Positions 38,331 through 46,261 are shown, counted from the stretch's first letter. The stretch is DNA of 64,000 nt from Bradyrhizobium diazoefficiens (GCF_016612535.1 NZ_JAENXS010000002.1:620001-684000); one strand, 5' to 3'. The notes: generated by a model from the letters alone, not told the origin. A program made the numbers and translations.

Positions 38331-38930
38331 TCATGCTTGGACAGCTATCACAATCTCTTTTCCAAGCTCGCTTAGAGTAAGGAAGTGATTTCCGCCGAAC
38401 AAACGAACGCAACCAAGCGCATCAAGATTTTCGATGCTCACTATAGCGGCTGACTGTCGACAGCCGATTCGCTCAAAAGCAGCATGTTTGGTGACTTGGT
38501 CGTTCGCAGGATTCAGCTTGGAAATAAAATCGAGCACTTTGGCATCGAGAGGTTCCAATTTTTTCAGAATGTCGATGTATGCGGCTCGCACATCGCTGAT
38601 CCGGCCAGGATCCATGGTATTCGCGAGCAGCCGAGCCCAAAGATCTATAAGCTCGTCCCGGCTTTCCGCTTGTGCGACCTCAAGCAAAGGAACCGCGATT
38701 TGCTCCGGCGGTTGGGTCGGCTGCGTCACGCCACGGTCGATAAGCTTCTTCTTGGCCTTTGCCGCCATCCTCTCCAGCCGTTCCGCTCGAGCATGCTTGA
38801 TGGTATCGCCAATCACCAACCCGTATGCGTCACTGATCGCGGGACTGGCGGCCTTGATCAGCTCGAGTGCCTTGCTGGTAGCTTTAGCCGCCTCTTCTAT
38901 CGCTCCCTCGTAGGGCATTTTATCTGGCAT
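38331..38930 (-). CDS. Abi-alpha / DUF4393-like protein, candidate defence gene
   Basis: 199 residues. An amphipathic N-terminal helix (AKATSKALELIKAASPAISD) is followed by a KHARAERLERMAAKAKKKL stretch. The core IAVPLLEVAQAESRDELIDL, WARLLANTMDP and AAYIDILKKLEPLDAKVLDF match the pattern I know for the abortive-infection alpha (DUF4393) family. GGAG lies six bases before the ATG at 38930; the longer frame to 39011 is not supported. It sits in the AT-richer region 320 bp from tRNA-Pro. A role in phage defence is inferred from the family name only. Confidence 0.7.
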   Translation of the reverse strand: MPDKMPYEGAIEEAAKATSKALELIKAASPAISDAYGLVIGDTIKHARAERLERMAAKAKKKLIDRGVTQPTQPPEQIAVPLLEVAQAESRDELIDLWARLLANTMDPGRISDVRAAYIDILKKLEPLDAKVLDFISKLNPANDQVTKHAAFERIGCRQSAAIVSIENLDALGCVRLFGGNHFLTLSELGKEIVIAVQA

Positions 38931-39028
38931 GGTCGACTCCGTCCCTCCGAGCAGTATGACCTTCCCGCCCACTTGACGAAAGGCGGCCGGCGGGAGTCTG
39001 ATCGGCCGCATAGGGCAGCATCAGCACG

Positions 39029-39235
39029 ATATCGACGAGCTCAGGGGCTTCGAGCGGCTTTGCTTGGACATGGCCGCGGAAAGCGCCCTGCCCCTGGAGC
39101 GCGCCGGCCTGCTCGAGATGGCGGCGAACTATCGGGCCGAGGCAGCCGCCCGCGCTGAGCAGCTATGCATTGAGCCTTCCCATGGCCTTCCCAATCAGAA
39201 TTTCTGGGAAGGTCGGACGCTGCTTTTCTGCTCTA
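39029..39235 (+). pseudogene. Remnant of a small protein gene, paralogue of 35184-35381
   Basis: The plus-strand frame reads IDELRGFERLCLDMAAESAL and LLEMAANYRAEAAARAEQLC, similar to the gene at 35.2-35.4 kb on the opposite strand. No convincing upstream start is visible, and the frame runs into the antisense of tRNA-Pro, so it is probably a fragment. Positions are approximate. Confidence 0.45.
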
Positions 39236-39250
39236 AGTGTTTGAAATCGC

Positions 39251-39327
39251 TGGTCGGGGCAGCTGGATTCGAACCAACGACCTGCAGTACCCAAAACTGC
39301 CGCGCTACCAGGCTGCGCTATACCCCG
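39251..39327 (-). tRNA. tRNA-Pro (anticodon TGG)
   Basis: 77 nt including encoded CCA. Acceptor CGGGGTA pairs with TGCCCCG, the D arm is GCGC/GCGC, the anticodon stem GCAGT/ACTGC encloses TTTGGGT with anticodon TGG, and the T arm contains GGTTCGAATCC. It borders the AT-richer block at 34-39 kb and could have been its integration site, although I found no duplicated tRNA 3' end. Confidence 0.97.
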
Positions 39328-39438
39328 AATGTCCGGTGAGCCCCGTCGATACACGCTTCCCCAAGCGCCAGCAAGCTTACTACGTGCCAGCAAGCATTCA
39401 GCCGCCCGTCAGGGCGGCCATGGCGGCACCAATCGGAC

Positions 39439-39921
39439 CTATTTGCTGCCGAACAGGGGGTGGCCGACGCGATCGCCGGGGCGGATACCGTATTTCTGCG
39501 CTGTTCCCGCCACCACCTCAAGGACGGCCCGGGCGGGGCCTCGTGACGAGATGATCTTGGTCGAGAGCGGTTCGGTATTCTCGGCGATGCGCAGGATGCG
39601 GCCGTCGGCGCGAATGAAGATCATGTCGAGCGAGACATAGGTGTTCTTCATCCACATCGACACCTCCTGCTCCGGATTGAAGTCGAACAGCATGCCTTTC
39701 CCATCGGCCAGTTCCTTGCGGTACATCAGCCCGGTCTGCTTCTCTTCGTCGGTCGTCGCCATCTCCACCGAGAACACTTGCACGCCGCTCTTGGTGACGA
39801 TCTCGAGCGGCTGGAAGCTTGCGGCGCGAACGGGGCCGCTTGCGACGGCAAGGCCAGCGACGAGGATGGCGGCAAGCCAGCCCCTGGCGAGGGACCAGAC
39901 AGTGTTTCGATCAAGCTTCAT
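39439..39921 (-). CDS. DUF192 family exported protein
   Basis: 160 residues with a signal peptide (WLAAILVAGLAVASGPVRA) and the DUF192 core: TDEEKQTGLMYRKELADGKG, then VSMWMKNTYVSLDMIFI and LEVVAGTAQKYGIRPGD. These are small periplasmic beta-barrel-like proteins of unknown biochemical role. The ATG at 39921 gives the proper signal peptide. Confidence 0.85.
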   Translation of the reverse strand: MKLDRNTVWSLARGWLAAILVAGLAVASGPVRAASFQPLEIVTKSGVQVFSVEMATTDEEKQTGLMYRKELADGKGMLFDFNPEQEVSMWMKNTYVSLDMIFIRADGRILRIAENTEPLSTKIISSRGPARAVLEVVAGTAQKYGIRPGDRVGHPLFGSK

Positions 39922-40054
39922 GGGATGACACTCGGAACCGGCGCTAAGGCGTGGAGACTGCGGCAATCCATACGCGGCGACCGTGACAAAAGCCAGAAAA
40001 GGCGCACGGCTCCGACCGCACGCCTTTGCTCACGATTGCGGGAATGGGCAGCCG

Positions 40055-40711
40055 CTAGTGCGACTGGAGGCCCGGCGAGCCGGTCTCGGGATGGATCTCG
40101 GCCGCCATCATGCCCTTGGAGCCCGGCCCGAAGCGGACCAGCACGTACTGGCCGGGCCGCAATTCGGTCATGCCGAAGCGACGCAGTGTCTCCATGTGCA
40201 CGAAGATGTCGGGCGTTCCCTCCCCGCAGGTCAGGAAGCCGAAGCCGCGCAGCCGGTTGAACCATTTGACCTGGGCCCGTTCGAGCCCGCTGGTCGCGGT
40301 GACCGTGACGTGGGTGCGCGGCGGCAGCATCTGCGCCGGATGGATCGCGGTCGATTCGTCCATCGAGACGACGCGGAAGGCCTGATAACCCTTGGCGCGC
40401 TGGATGCACTCGACGATGATGCGGGCGCCTTCATAGGCGGTCTGGAAGCCGTCGCGCCTAAGCACGGTAACGTGCAGGAGCACGTCGGGCCAGCCATTGT
40501 CGGGAACGATGAAGCCGTAGCCCTTTGAGGCGTCGAACCATTTGATGACGCCGTGGACCTCGACGAGGTTGGCGCTGCCCTCACCTAACCCGGTGAAGGG
40601 ACTGAGCGCGCTGTCGTGACCGGCGCCGTGCTCGCCCGACGCGGGAACTCCCAGCTTCTTGGACTCAAATCCGTCCGACGACCCCATAACCCCGGACCCC
40701 ACACATGCCAT
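40055..40711 (-). CDS. Protein with two cold-shock domains
   Basis: 218 residues. The first cold-shock domain begins VHGVIKWFDASKGYGFIVPD (about residue 52), the second AQVKWFNRLRGFGFLTCGEG (about 147), each with the RNP1-like aromatic motif. Both RNP2-like VLLHV and IFVHM are present. Tandem domains of this type bind single-stranded nucleic acid and are common in alphaproteobacteria (CspD-like). The first 50 residues look disordered; the start could also be the ATG at 40687. Confidence 0.88.
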   Translation of the reverse strand: MACVGSGVMGSSDGFESKKLGVPASGEHGAGHDSALSPFTGLGEGSANLVEVHGVIKWFDASKGYGFIVPDNGWPDVLLHVTVLRRDGFQTAYEGARIIVECIQRAKGYQAFRVVSMDESTAIHPAQMLPPRTHVTVTATSGLERAQVKWFNRLRGFGFLTCGEGTPDIFVHMETLRRFGMTELRPGQYVLVRFGPGSKGMMAAEIHPETGSPGLQSH

Positions 40712-40886
40712 GCAACCCGCCTTAATGGCGGCGCCGAATCACGCGTCTTTAGAGAATCTTCTCAACTCGACGCGACGCGAATCTTTCGAATCAAAAGATA
40801 ACACTCCCGGTTGCGAGGCATAGACAAAAAAGAGATTCGGCGGAACCTATGAACAGCTTGCACAGGCGCGAATCAAAAACGCCCGT

Positions 40887-41648
40887 TCAATTCCGGACGA
40901 ACGGCCCGAGTGTTTCGCCGATGTCGTGACGGATGACGAGGTCGGCGATGTCATCCTGCTCGGTCTGCTCGCGATTGATGATCACCAAACGTGCACCGGC
41001 GTTCCTTGCCATCATCGGAAAGCCCGCCGCCGGCCACACCACGAGCGAGGAACCGATCGCGATGAAGAGGTCGCAGGCCTGCGCCAACGCGGTGGCGCGC
41101 TGCATTTCATCCTCGGGCATCGCCTGACCGAATGAGATCGTTGCGGTTTTCACCGGCTCGTCGCATGCGGTGCAGTTGGGCGCGCTGCCATCCTGGTCGA
41201 AGGAGCGCTTCACCCAGTCGAGCTGATAGGACTGTCCACATCCGATGCAACGCGCATAAGTGGTATTTCCGTGAAGTTCAATCACGCGATCGGGGGCGAA
41301 GCCCGAGGCCTGGTGCAGATTGTCGATGTTCTGGGTGATGACAGCGGGAACCTTGCCGGCGCGATGGAGTGCCGCGAGCGCACGGTGGCCGCGGCCGGGT
41401 CTGGCTGCGGCGAACACCTCCTCCATCGCGAACCGCCGGCGCCAGGACTCATCGCGGGCGTCCTGGCTCGCGACGAACTCGTCGAACGGGATCGGACGAT
41501 TGCGGGTCCAAATTCCACCGGGCGAGCGGAAGTCGGGGATGCCGCATTCGGTCGAGATGCCGGCACCGGTGAACGGCACGATGATCTTCGCACTCGCGAT
41601 CATGTCGCCGAGCCGCTCGACGCCGCTCTGAAGGTCCGATGCAATCAC
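40887..41648 (-). CDS. Sir2-type NAD-dependent protein deacylase
   Basis: 253 residues removing acyl groups from lysines with NAD. PFTGAGISTECGIPDFRSPGG is split here as the NAD-binding GAGIS...GIPDFR motif (about residues 28-46); QNIDNLHQASG and the catalytic histidine in VIELHGNTTYARC follow. Two CxxC pairs (CIGC, CTAC) form the zinc site. GGAGG six bases before the GTG at 41648 supports that start over the upstream ATG at 41693. Confidence 0.92.
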   Translation of the reverse strand: MIASDLQSGVERLGDMIASAKIIVPFTGAGISTECGIPDFRSPGGIWTRNRPIPFDEFVASQDARDESWRRRFAMEEVFAAARPGRGHRALAALHRAGKVPAVITQNIDNLHQASGFAPDRVIELHGNTTYARCIGCGQSYQLDWVKRSFDQDGSAPNCTACDEPVKTATISFGQAMPEDEMQRATALAQACDLFIAIGSSLVVWPAAGFPMMARNAGARLVIINREQTEQDDIADLVIRHDIGETLGPFVRN

Positions 41649-41917
41649 TCGCCGCCTCCCGATTTGCCGCCGCGCTAGCTGCAACATTTGCAAGCGACAA
41701 GATTGTTGACGCTGTTATCCCCTGCCGCGCAAGCCGTGAGCGGCAATTGCTCGGCAATTTTTTCCGATCTTCGCTTATCACATTCCTGCAATGCCTCCTC
41801 CCCATTGACGCCCCAATCAGAAGCGCCAATGCATGTGTTGACGCGACTCAACGTGATTGCGGCGGCAGTGCTTGAGTTCAGCAGTGCACACATACTCCGG
41901 TGTAGTGGGGATTTGAC

Positions 41918-42082
41918 ATGACCGAAGACGAACAACGCAAGATCCGCGAACGCGAAGAGATCGCCGCCCGTGTCGCCGCCTTCCGTGCCACGCAGGAAAA
42001 ATTCAAGCGCGAGCGTGACGAGTATTTCGTGTCGACGCTCGAAAACGCGCGCAAGGTGGAACGGCCCTCGCTCTGGCCGTAA
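41918..42082 (+). CDS. 54-residue charged protein
   Basis: Starts MTEDEQRKIREREEIAARVA and ends VERPSLWP; predicted as one long helix of alternating charge. Too short for most gene callers but has a clean start, stop and a terminator 28 bases downstream. Function unknown. Confidence 0.55.
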   Translation: MTEDEQRKIREREEIAARVAAFRATQEKFKRERDEYFVSTLENARKVERPSLWP

Positions 42083-42110
42083 CGATATCGCGCGGACCAT
42101 GCGCGCATGA

Positions 42111-42141
42111 AAAAAGCCCGGAGCATTGCTCCGGGCTTTTC
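42111..42141. terminator. Bidirectional intrinsic terminator
   Basis: AAAAGCCCGGAG and CTCCGGGCTTTT form a perfect 12-bp stem around CATTG, with A-run before and T-run after, so it works on both strands. It separates the convergent genes ending at 42082 (plus) and 42152 (minus). Confidence 0.9.
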
Positions 42142-42151
42142 ATTTCAGCCA

Positions 42152-42442
42152 TTACCAACGCCGATAATAGTGGTGGCGGTGATAGTACGGGCCACCGTAA
42201 TAGGCGTACGGGCCGGGGCCGTAGTCGTAGCCGTAATAGACCGGGCCGCCATAATAGCCGTAGCCCGGGCCATAGTAGCCGTACGGATGGGACGCGGCGA
42301 CAGCGCCGGCAGTGATCGCGCCAGCGGCGAGACCGAACGCGAGGCCCGGTCCGATGCCGCGTGCCTCGGCAGGCGCCGGCGCCGCGATCGCGGTCACGCC
42401 GACAGCTGCGACGGTGGCAAGGACTGCGAGTGTCTTCTTCAT
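42152..42442 (-). CDS. Exported Tyr/Gly-rich protein
   Basis: 96 residues: a signal peptide (TLAVLATVAAVGVTAIAAPAPAEA), a short Gly/Ala hydrophobic segment, then a tail rich in Tyr, Gly and Pro (YGPGYGYYGGPVYYGY) ending in His and Arg. GAAGGAGGA precedes the ATG at 42442. Such proteins are frequent in rhizobia and probably envelope-associated; function unknown. Confidence 0.7.
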   Translation of the reverse strand: MKKTLAVLATVAAVGVTAIAAPAPAEARGIGPGLAFGLAAGAITAGAVAASHPYGYYGPGYGYYGGPVYYGYDYGPGPYAYYGGPYYHRHHYYRRW

Positions 42443-42723
42443 GATCTTCCTCCTTCGCATCTGGGTGAGACAACGCGGGTGGCGCAGGATGGTTCGGACG
42501 CAGTGGAACCGGGCACCGCAGAAAAAATCTCATCCCGGCGGGAACGATGTCGGGGTGATCGGATTGGACCCTCAAGTGCGCGGGCCTCCGCCATCCGGTT
42601 GAGGCAACGGCACGAAGACCCCGTCAGCATCTCCGCGGTGCTGGCGGGGTTTTCGGTATCGCGGGACAAAAATGGCAGCAGACATGCATCGCTGCCAACG
42701 GGGCGGACGTCGAGGAGGAGAGA

Positions 42724-42954
42724 TTGCCGATATCCGCTTTGCTGGCTCGCATTCGCAGGCTCGTTCCGAAAACCAATGCACAGCACTACGACGAGATCGT
42801 CCGCAATTTCAGTGTCGGCGTGCTGCGTCCGCCGCCGACGCCGATGACCGACGGCGAGCTCGCCCGCGCCATTGCCGAGTTCCTGAAGGACTCGCCCTCG
42901 GCGGAGTCGGTTGCGGTGCTGGGGCGGCGCCTCGATCCCACTTCGCCGCTCTGA
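42724..42954 (+). CDS. Small hypothetical protein with TTG start
   Basis: 76 residues. The start is TTG at 42724, supported by the strong GAGGAGGAG six bases upstream. Sequence includes TNAQHYDEIVRNFSVGVLRP and PMTDGELARAIAEFLKDSPS; soluble and mostly helical. No family recognised. Confidence 0.55.
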   Translation: MPISALLARIRRLVPKTNAQHYDEIVRNFSVGVLRPPPTPMTDGELARAIAEFLKDSPSAESVAVLGRRLDPTSPL

Positions 42955-42968
42955 GCGCCGTCTTTTCG

Positions 42969-43016
42969 CAGGACCCTTGACTCGCAGGATTCTTGACTTG
43001 CAAGGTTCTTGACGCG
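42969..43016 (+). repeat. 16-bp tandem repeat, three copies
   Basis: CAGGACCCTTGACTCG, CAGGATTCTTGACTTG and CAAGGTTCTTGACGCG follow each other exactly, just after the stop of the 42724-42954 gene. Confidence 0.85.
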
Positions 43017-43073
43017 TCGGAACAAGCGTGGCGCGCGCACGTTGAGGTCGTCTTCGCTGTGAAGAGGCCCGTC

Positions 43074-43199
43074 ATGCCTGTCTGGCTCGAAATTCTGCTC
43101 AACCTGTCCGGCTATGCCGGCTTCGTGGCGCTTGCGACGCGGGGGCCGGCGTGCCCGCACGATTCCGCCGACGATCGGATCCAGGGTAGCAAGCGCTAG
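43074..43199 (+). CDS. Small single-pass membrane protein
   Basis: 41 residues from the ATG at 43074 (MPVWLEILLNLSGYAGFVAL) with one hydrophobic helix and a polar tail. Its stop overlaps the end of the convergent gene. Family unknown, though similar short proteins seem common in this genus. Confidence 0.45.
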   Translation: MPVWLEILLNLSGYAGFVALATRGPACPHDSADDRIQGSKR

Positions 43200-43393
43200 T
43201 TCGCGTGCGGCCCCTCTCCCGCGGTGCGCACCAGACGGTCGGCCTTGACCGCGACGCGCGTGTCCTCGGCCTGCGGCCGCAGCGAAAAGCTGATCGCCAC
43301 GAAAGCGAGACAGAACAGCAGCCCTACGACAGCGACACGGCGATAGGTCTGGCGGTCGCCCTGATAAAATGACGGTTCTAGAAATGGGGTCAT
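43196..43393 (-). CDS. Small single-pass membrane protein
   Basis: 65 residues: polar N-terminus (LEPSFYQGDRQTYRRVAVVG), one transmembrane helix, then a charged periplasmic or cytoplasmic tail. The ATG at 43393 is preferred to the longer frame. Overlaps the convergent 43074-43199 gene by four bases at the stops. Confidence 0.5.
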   Translation of the reverse strand: MTPFLEPSFYQGDRQTYRRVAVVGLLFCLAFVAISFSLRPQAEDTRVAVKADRLVRTAGEGPHAN

Positions 43394-43558
43394 AATACGG
43401 CTCTTGGCAAAATGGTCTTCTTGTTGTCTTTGCCAGACACCTATCCCAACGCGCGGCAAGCGCAACGCGATTGGGCTTTTAACCTAACCGAATAGGGTTA
43501 TCGCGATATACGGTTAGCGCGATCCCTGCAAACTTCCGTTAGGAATCTGCCGCGCGCC

Positions 43559-43924
43559 TCAGATCTCCGCGAGCCGCTTCAGCGATGCGCGAAAACCGAG
43601 GCTGCGATGGCCCGCGACCAGCACCGTGCCGAACACCTCGGCCCCCTCCTCGCTGAACGTTCCGGAGAAGCCGCTGGTCGCCTCTGCGCCGGCGAACAGC
43701 GGCCGAACGAGCGGATCGGCGAACGGCGAATGCTGGTTGGTGGCAAGCTCGCCCTTCCAGGTGCCGTTCTTCGACGTGCCGTTGCCGACCGTGTAGGAGC
43801 CGCGCGACCAGAAGTAAGGCCCGCCGCCGAGCAGCACGCCATCGCGCAAGATCAACACGCCGCTGTCGCGGCCCTTCACGCCGTCGAGCATGTGGATGTG
43901 GATGGAGTAGAGCCCGTTCTTCAT
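43559..43924 (-). CDS. GrlR-family regulatory protein
   Basis: 121 residues matching the GrlR fold: KNGLYSIHIHMLDGVKGRDS at the N-terminus, LILRDGVLLGGGPYFWSRGS and a C-terminal EEGAEVFGTVLVAGHRSLGF. GrlR in enteropathogens is a negative regulator of type III secretion; relatives in Bradyrhizobium occur without a nearby secretion system, as here, and their role is unknown. The ATG at 43924 gives the family length. Confidence 0.75.
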   Translation of the reverse strand: MKNGLYSIHIHMLDGVKGRDSGVLILRDGVLLGGGPYFWSRGSYTVGNGTSKNGTWKGELATNQHSPFADPLVRPLFAGAEATSGFSGTFSEEGAEVFGTVLVAGHRSLGFRASLKRLAEI

Positions 43925-44022
43925 GGATGCGTCCGCCGCAGGTGGCGACGATAGCGCGGGCCGATGGAAGCGTCGAGACGCGACGCGCCGCCTGTCGCCG
44001 CCCGGCGACCGGCTTTGTTCGG

Positions 44023-44098
44023 GCTTCACCGCCATTTCGTTCCCGGAGAACGAATCGGAATCGACGAAATCGATGCCGAGCAATTGCTAACGATTGGT
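44023..44098 (+). repeat. Dispersed repeat, copy 2 of 3
   Basis: Shares TTCGTTCCCGGAGAACGAA, GAATCGGAATCGA and downstream CTAACGAT with the copies at 15955 and 44250. It lies just upstream of the GrlR-like gene. The gap 43925-44371 otherwise holds no gene. Confidence 0.65.
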
Positions 44099-44249
44099 TT
44101 GCGTCGCGCGAACGATCCTTCGATCACATCGACACCGTGGATGTCGCGCGTGGCGATGGCGCTCCAGGCAAAGGTCCGCGCGAAGCAGACCGCTGACTCG
44201 TTTTGAGACAAGCCGCACGTCGAAATCCAGGCAGCCGCGACATGTTCTG

Positions 44250-44322
44250 CATCCGACTCCAGTTCGTTCCCCCAGAACGAATCGGAGTCGAAAAAATGGG
44301 TGCGAGGCGAATCCTAACGATG
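44250..44322 (+). repeat. Dispersed repeat, copy 3 of 3
   Basis: ATCCGACTCCAGTTCGTTCC, GAACGAATCGGAGTCGA and CCTAACGAT; closest match to copy 1 on the left and copy 2 on the right. Confidence 0.65.
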
Positions 44323-44350
44323 GATAAAGACGCGACCGATCGTCCGAGGC

Positions 44351-44378
44351 AAATCCCTCAAGCCAAATCCTTCAAGCC
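44351..44378 (+). repeat. 14-bp tandem repeat, two copies
   Basis: AAATCCCTCAAGCC and AAATCCTTCAAGCC. The second copy covers the stop codon of the 44372-44509 gene. Confidence 0.7.
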
Positions 44379-44509
44379 GCGCGCTTGGCGGTGCCCTTCT
44401 CCGTAAAGCATTCGAGGATCTGGATGCGGAGCTCTTCCGCGGCAGGCCCCTCGACCTTCCTGAGTTGATTCCAGAGCCGGATCACTTCGCGCTGTTTCTC
44501 GACGGTCAT
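44372..44509 (-). CDS. 45-residue helical protein
   Basis: Starts MTVEKQREVIRLWNQLRKVE and ends EKGTAKRAA. A near-perfect GGAGGTGA stands four bases before the ATG, which strongly supports translation. Soluble, probably two helices; one Cys. Function unknown. Confidence 0.6.
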   Translation of the reverse strand: MTVEKQREVIRLWNQLRKVEGPAAEELRIQILECFTEKGTAKRAA

Positions 44510-44800
44510 GAGTCACCTCCAAAGCTGGCGACTCACTAGAACAAAATGAGAACAAAAAGTCCAGCCCTCGCGTGCGAATTCCCGTGCACGTCGCCTTGAA
44601 CCTTTTCGGCGTCGCGAGGATCCAGCGCGAGGATTCTTGGAGGCTGGGGGATTTCAGCGCCCGGTCACAGGGCAGCGCAGCGCGGCGATGGACGAACATA
44701 TTCCGTCACCGCGGCGCTGTTGCTTTTTGGATTTTCAACCTTAAGTTAAGGATATGGCTGACGGCCAGGCGCTGAAATCCCAATGCCGTCGGCAAGAGAA

Positions 44801-44826
44801 CCCCGTGCGCAAGCGCGGGGTTTTTC
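44801..44826 (+). terminator. Intrinsic terminator of an unidentified plus-strand transcript
   Basis: CCCCGTGC and GCGCGGGG form an 8-bp stem (one G-U) with a GCAA tetraloop, followed by TTTTTCTTT on the plus strand. The upstream 100 bp has no convincing gene, so this may end a small RNA. It cannot serve the minus-strand HU gene, which lacks a T-run on its side. Confidence 0.65.
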
Positions 44827-44879
44827 TTTCGGGAAGCGGACTTGCGCGTTCGTCGCACCGGCGACGCGCGATGGCCGGA

Positions 44880-45176
44880 TCAGACGGAGTCCTTGGCGAC
44901 CTTCAGCGGCGAGGCCTTGACCGACTTGCTCGCCGGCTTGGCCGCGAACTGCATCGGCTCCTTGGTGAAGGGGTTGACGCCCATGCGGGCTTCGGTCGCA
45001 GGCTTGTTGACGACCGACATCTTCACGAAACCGGGAATAACGAACTCGCCGGACTCGTTGAGCTCCTTGTAGCCGACCGTCGCCATGTACTCGATGACCG
45101 ACTTCACGTCGTTCTTCGCAAGCTGCGTGCCTTCGGCAATCGCATCGATCAACTGGGTCTTGGTCATCTTCGCCAT
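44880..45176 (-). CDS. HU-family DNA-binding protein
   Basis: 98 residues of the HU/IHF fold. KMTKTQLIDAIAEGTQLAKN is the dimerisation helix pair, and GVNPFTKEPMQFAAKPASKS replaces the usual RNPxTG arm: the motif reads ARMGVNPFTKE, where HU normally has GRNPxTGE. It is shorter in charge than canonical HupB but similar divergent HU proteins occur in Bradyrhizobium. Nucleoid or specialised DNA binding is expected. Confidence 0.88.
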   Translation of the reverse strand: MAKMTKTQLIDAIAEGTQLAKNDVKSVIEYMATVGYKELNESGEFVIPGFVKMSVVNKPATEARMGVNPFTKEPMQFAAKPASKSVKASPLKVAKDSV

Positions 45177-45759
45177 GTCTGGAGTCCTTTTTTGGAAGGT
45201 CTGGAAGTCTGTGAATTTGGTGCGCGCGAGCCACGATGCAGCTCTGGCTGGGAAGCGGTAAAACTACGCAGCGCGCTGGGTTCATGCTTACGGCCATGAA
45301 GCGACCGGGCTTAGAGCCTATCGAGGCCAAAAAGGCAAGACGCAGTTCGGGGCAGGTTCCGCATCTTGGGGATTCGAGCCTGGCCGAGCATCCCGCTGAA
45401 TTCCATGAAGGATGGGCTGAACGTATTCAGCTTGAACAGACACTTGAGATCGCGATCCCGCGACCCCGGAGGGAAGCATGGAGTGGATGGCGTCGCCGCC
45501 TTTGGACCGGTCTTCGGTTTTCTCGGCTATGCGTTCTGGCGAAGCCGAGGGACTCCGCCCAGCGGAAACCGCAGCGACGCCAGCGACGCCACTGACCTCA
45601 CTCACCATTCAAATTGATTGGCGTCGGTCGATGGCCGTCAGCCCGGCCAAGGAGCGAGGGGAATAGCCCCGCCCCGTCAAGTCGAAGGCGCGACGTCAAA
45701 ACCCACAGGCCTGCCGCAACGAGGGTTCTCTTTTGTGGCCATCTCCTGCATAATGCGGC
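45177..45759. other. Intergenic stretch without a convincing gene
   Basis: Several frames are open but none has a good start. The plus-strand stretch encoding VDGVAAFGPVFGFLGYAFW near 45.5 kb is the only one that looks like a membrane segment and may be part of a small or decayed gene. Confidence 0.35.
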
Positions 45760-45945
45760 ATGGCTAAAACAAAAGTGACCTTCAAAACCGTCCGTATTGC
45801 GGACAACGACTGGAAAATCCTGGCGGACTACCCCGACCACGAGCAGCGCCAGATCACAGGGTTTACCAGCAAGGCAGACGCCGACGACTGGATCAACGGC
45901 GATCGCAAGATCGCATGGCTCCGCTCTCAGGGCTACGCCAAGTGA
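45760..45945 (+). CDS. Small conserved-type hypothetical protein
   Basis: 61 residues: KVTFKTVRIADNDWKILADY then QITGFTSKADADDWINGDRK. The second part resembles short proteins with a beta-alpha-beta pattern seen across Bradyrhizobium. No signal or membrane helix. Function unknown. Confidence 0.65.
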   Translation: MAKTKVTFKTVRIADNDWKILADYPDHEQRQITGFTSKADADDWINGDRKIAWLRSQGYAK

Positions 45946-45999
45946 CTTAGCTTCCAAGTAGCGTCGCTCTAAATAGCTTCCCTTCACCCTGACTTTTCC

Positions 46000-46029
46000 T
46001 TCAAGCGGCGTCGTTTCAAGCGACGTCGC
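46000..46029 (+). repeat. 15-bp tandem repeat, two copies
   Basis: TTCAAGCGGCGTCGT followed by TTCAAGCGACGTCGC. Related partial units (AGTAGCGTCGCTCTAAATAG) lie 40-50 bp upstream. Confidence 0.7.
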
Positions 46030-46055
46030 TTTTGAATGCATCGCACACAATCCCG

Positions 46056-46108
46056 ACCTCATCCTGAGGGCCCGCCGCAGGCGCGCGTCTCGAAGGATGG
46101 GCCGCGGG
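46056..46108. repeat. REP-type element, single copy
   Basis: CCTCATCCTGAGGGCCCGCC and CGTCTCGAAGGATGGGCC, the same family as the paired element at 49357-49533. The gap 45946-46261 contains this, a tandem repeat and no gene. Confidence 0.8.
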
Positions 46109-46261
46109 CGAACTGCTCGCCAAATTGCTCCCTCCTATGCGACAGCCCGCGTAACCTGTCATCTCATCGTGAAACTTGTGACTTGATCGATATTGTTCAG
46201 ACTCTGGTAACCCAACGCCGCCACTCTCCTCATCAGTATCGTTGCGTTGGAGTACCCCACA

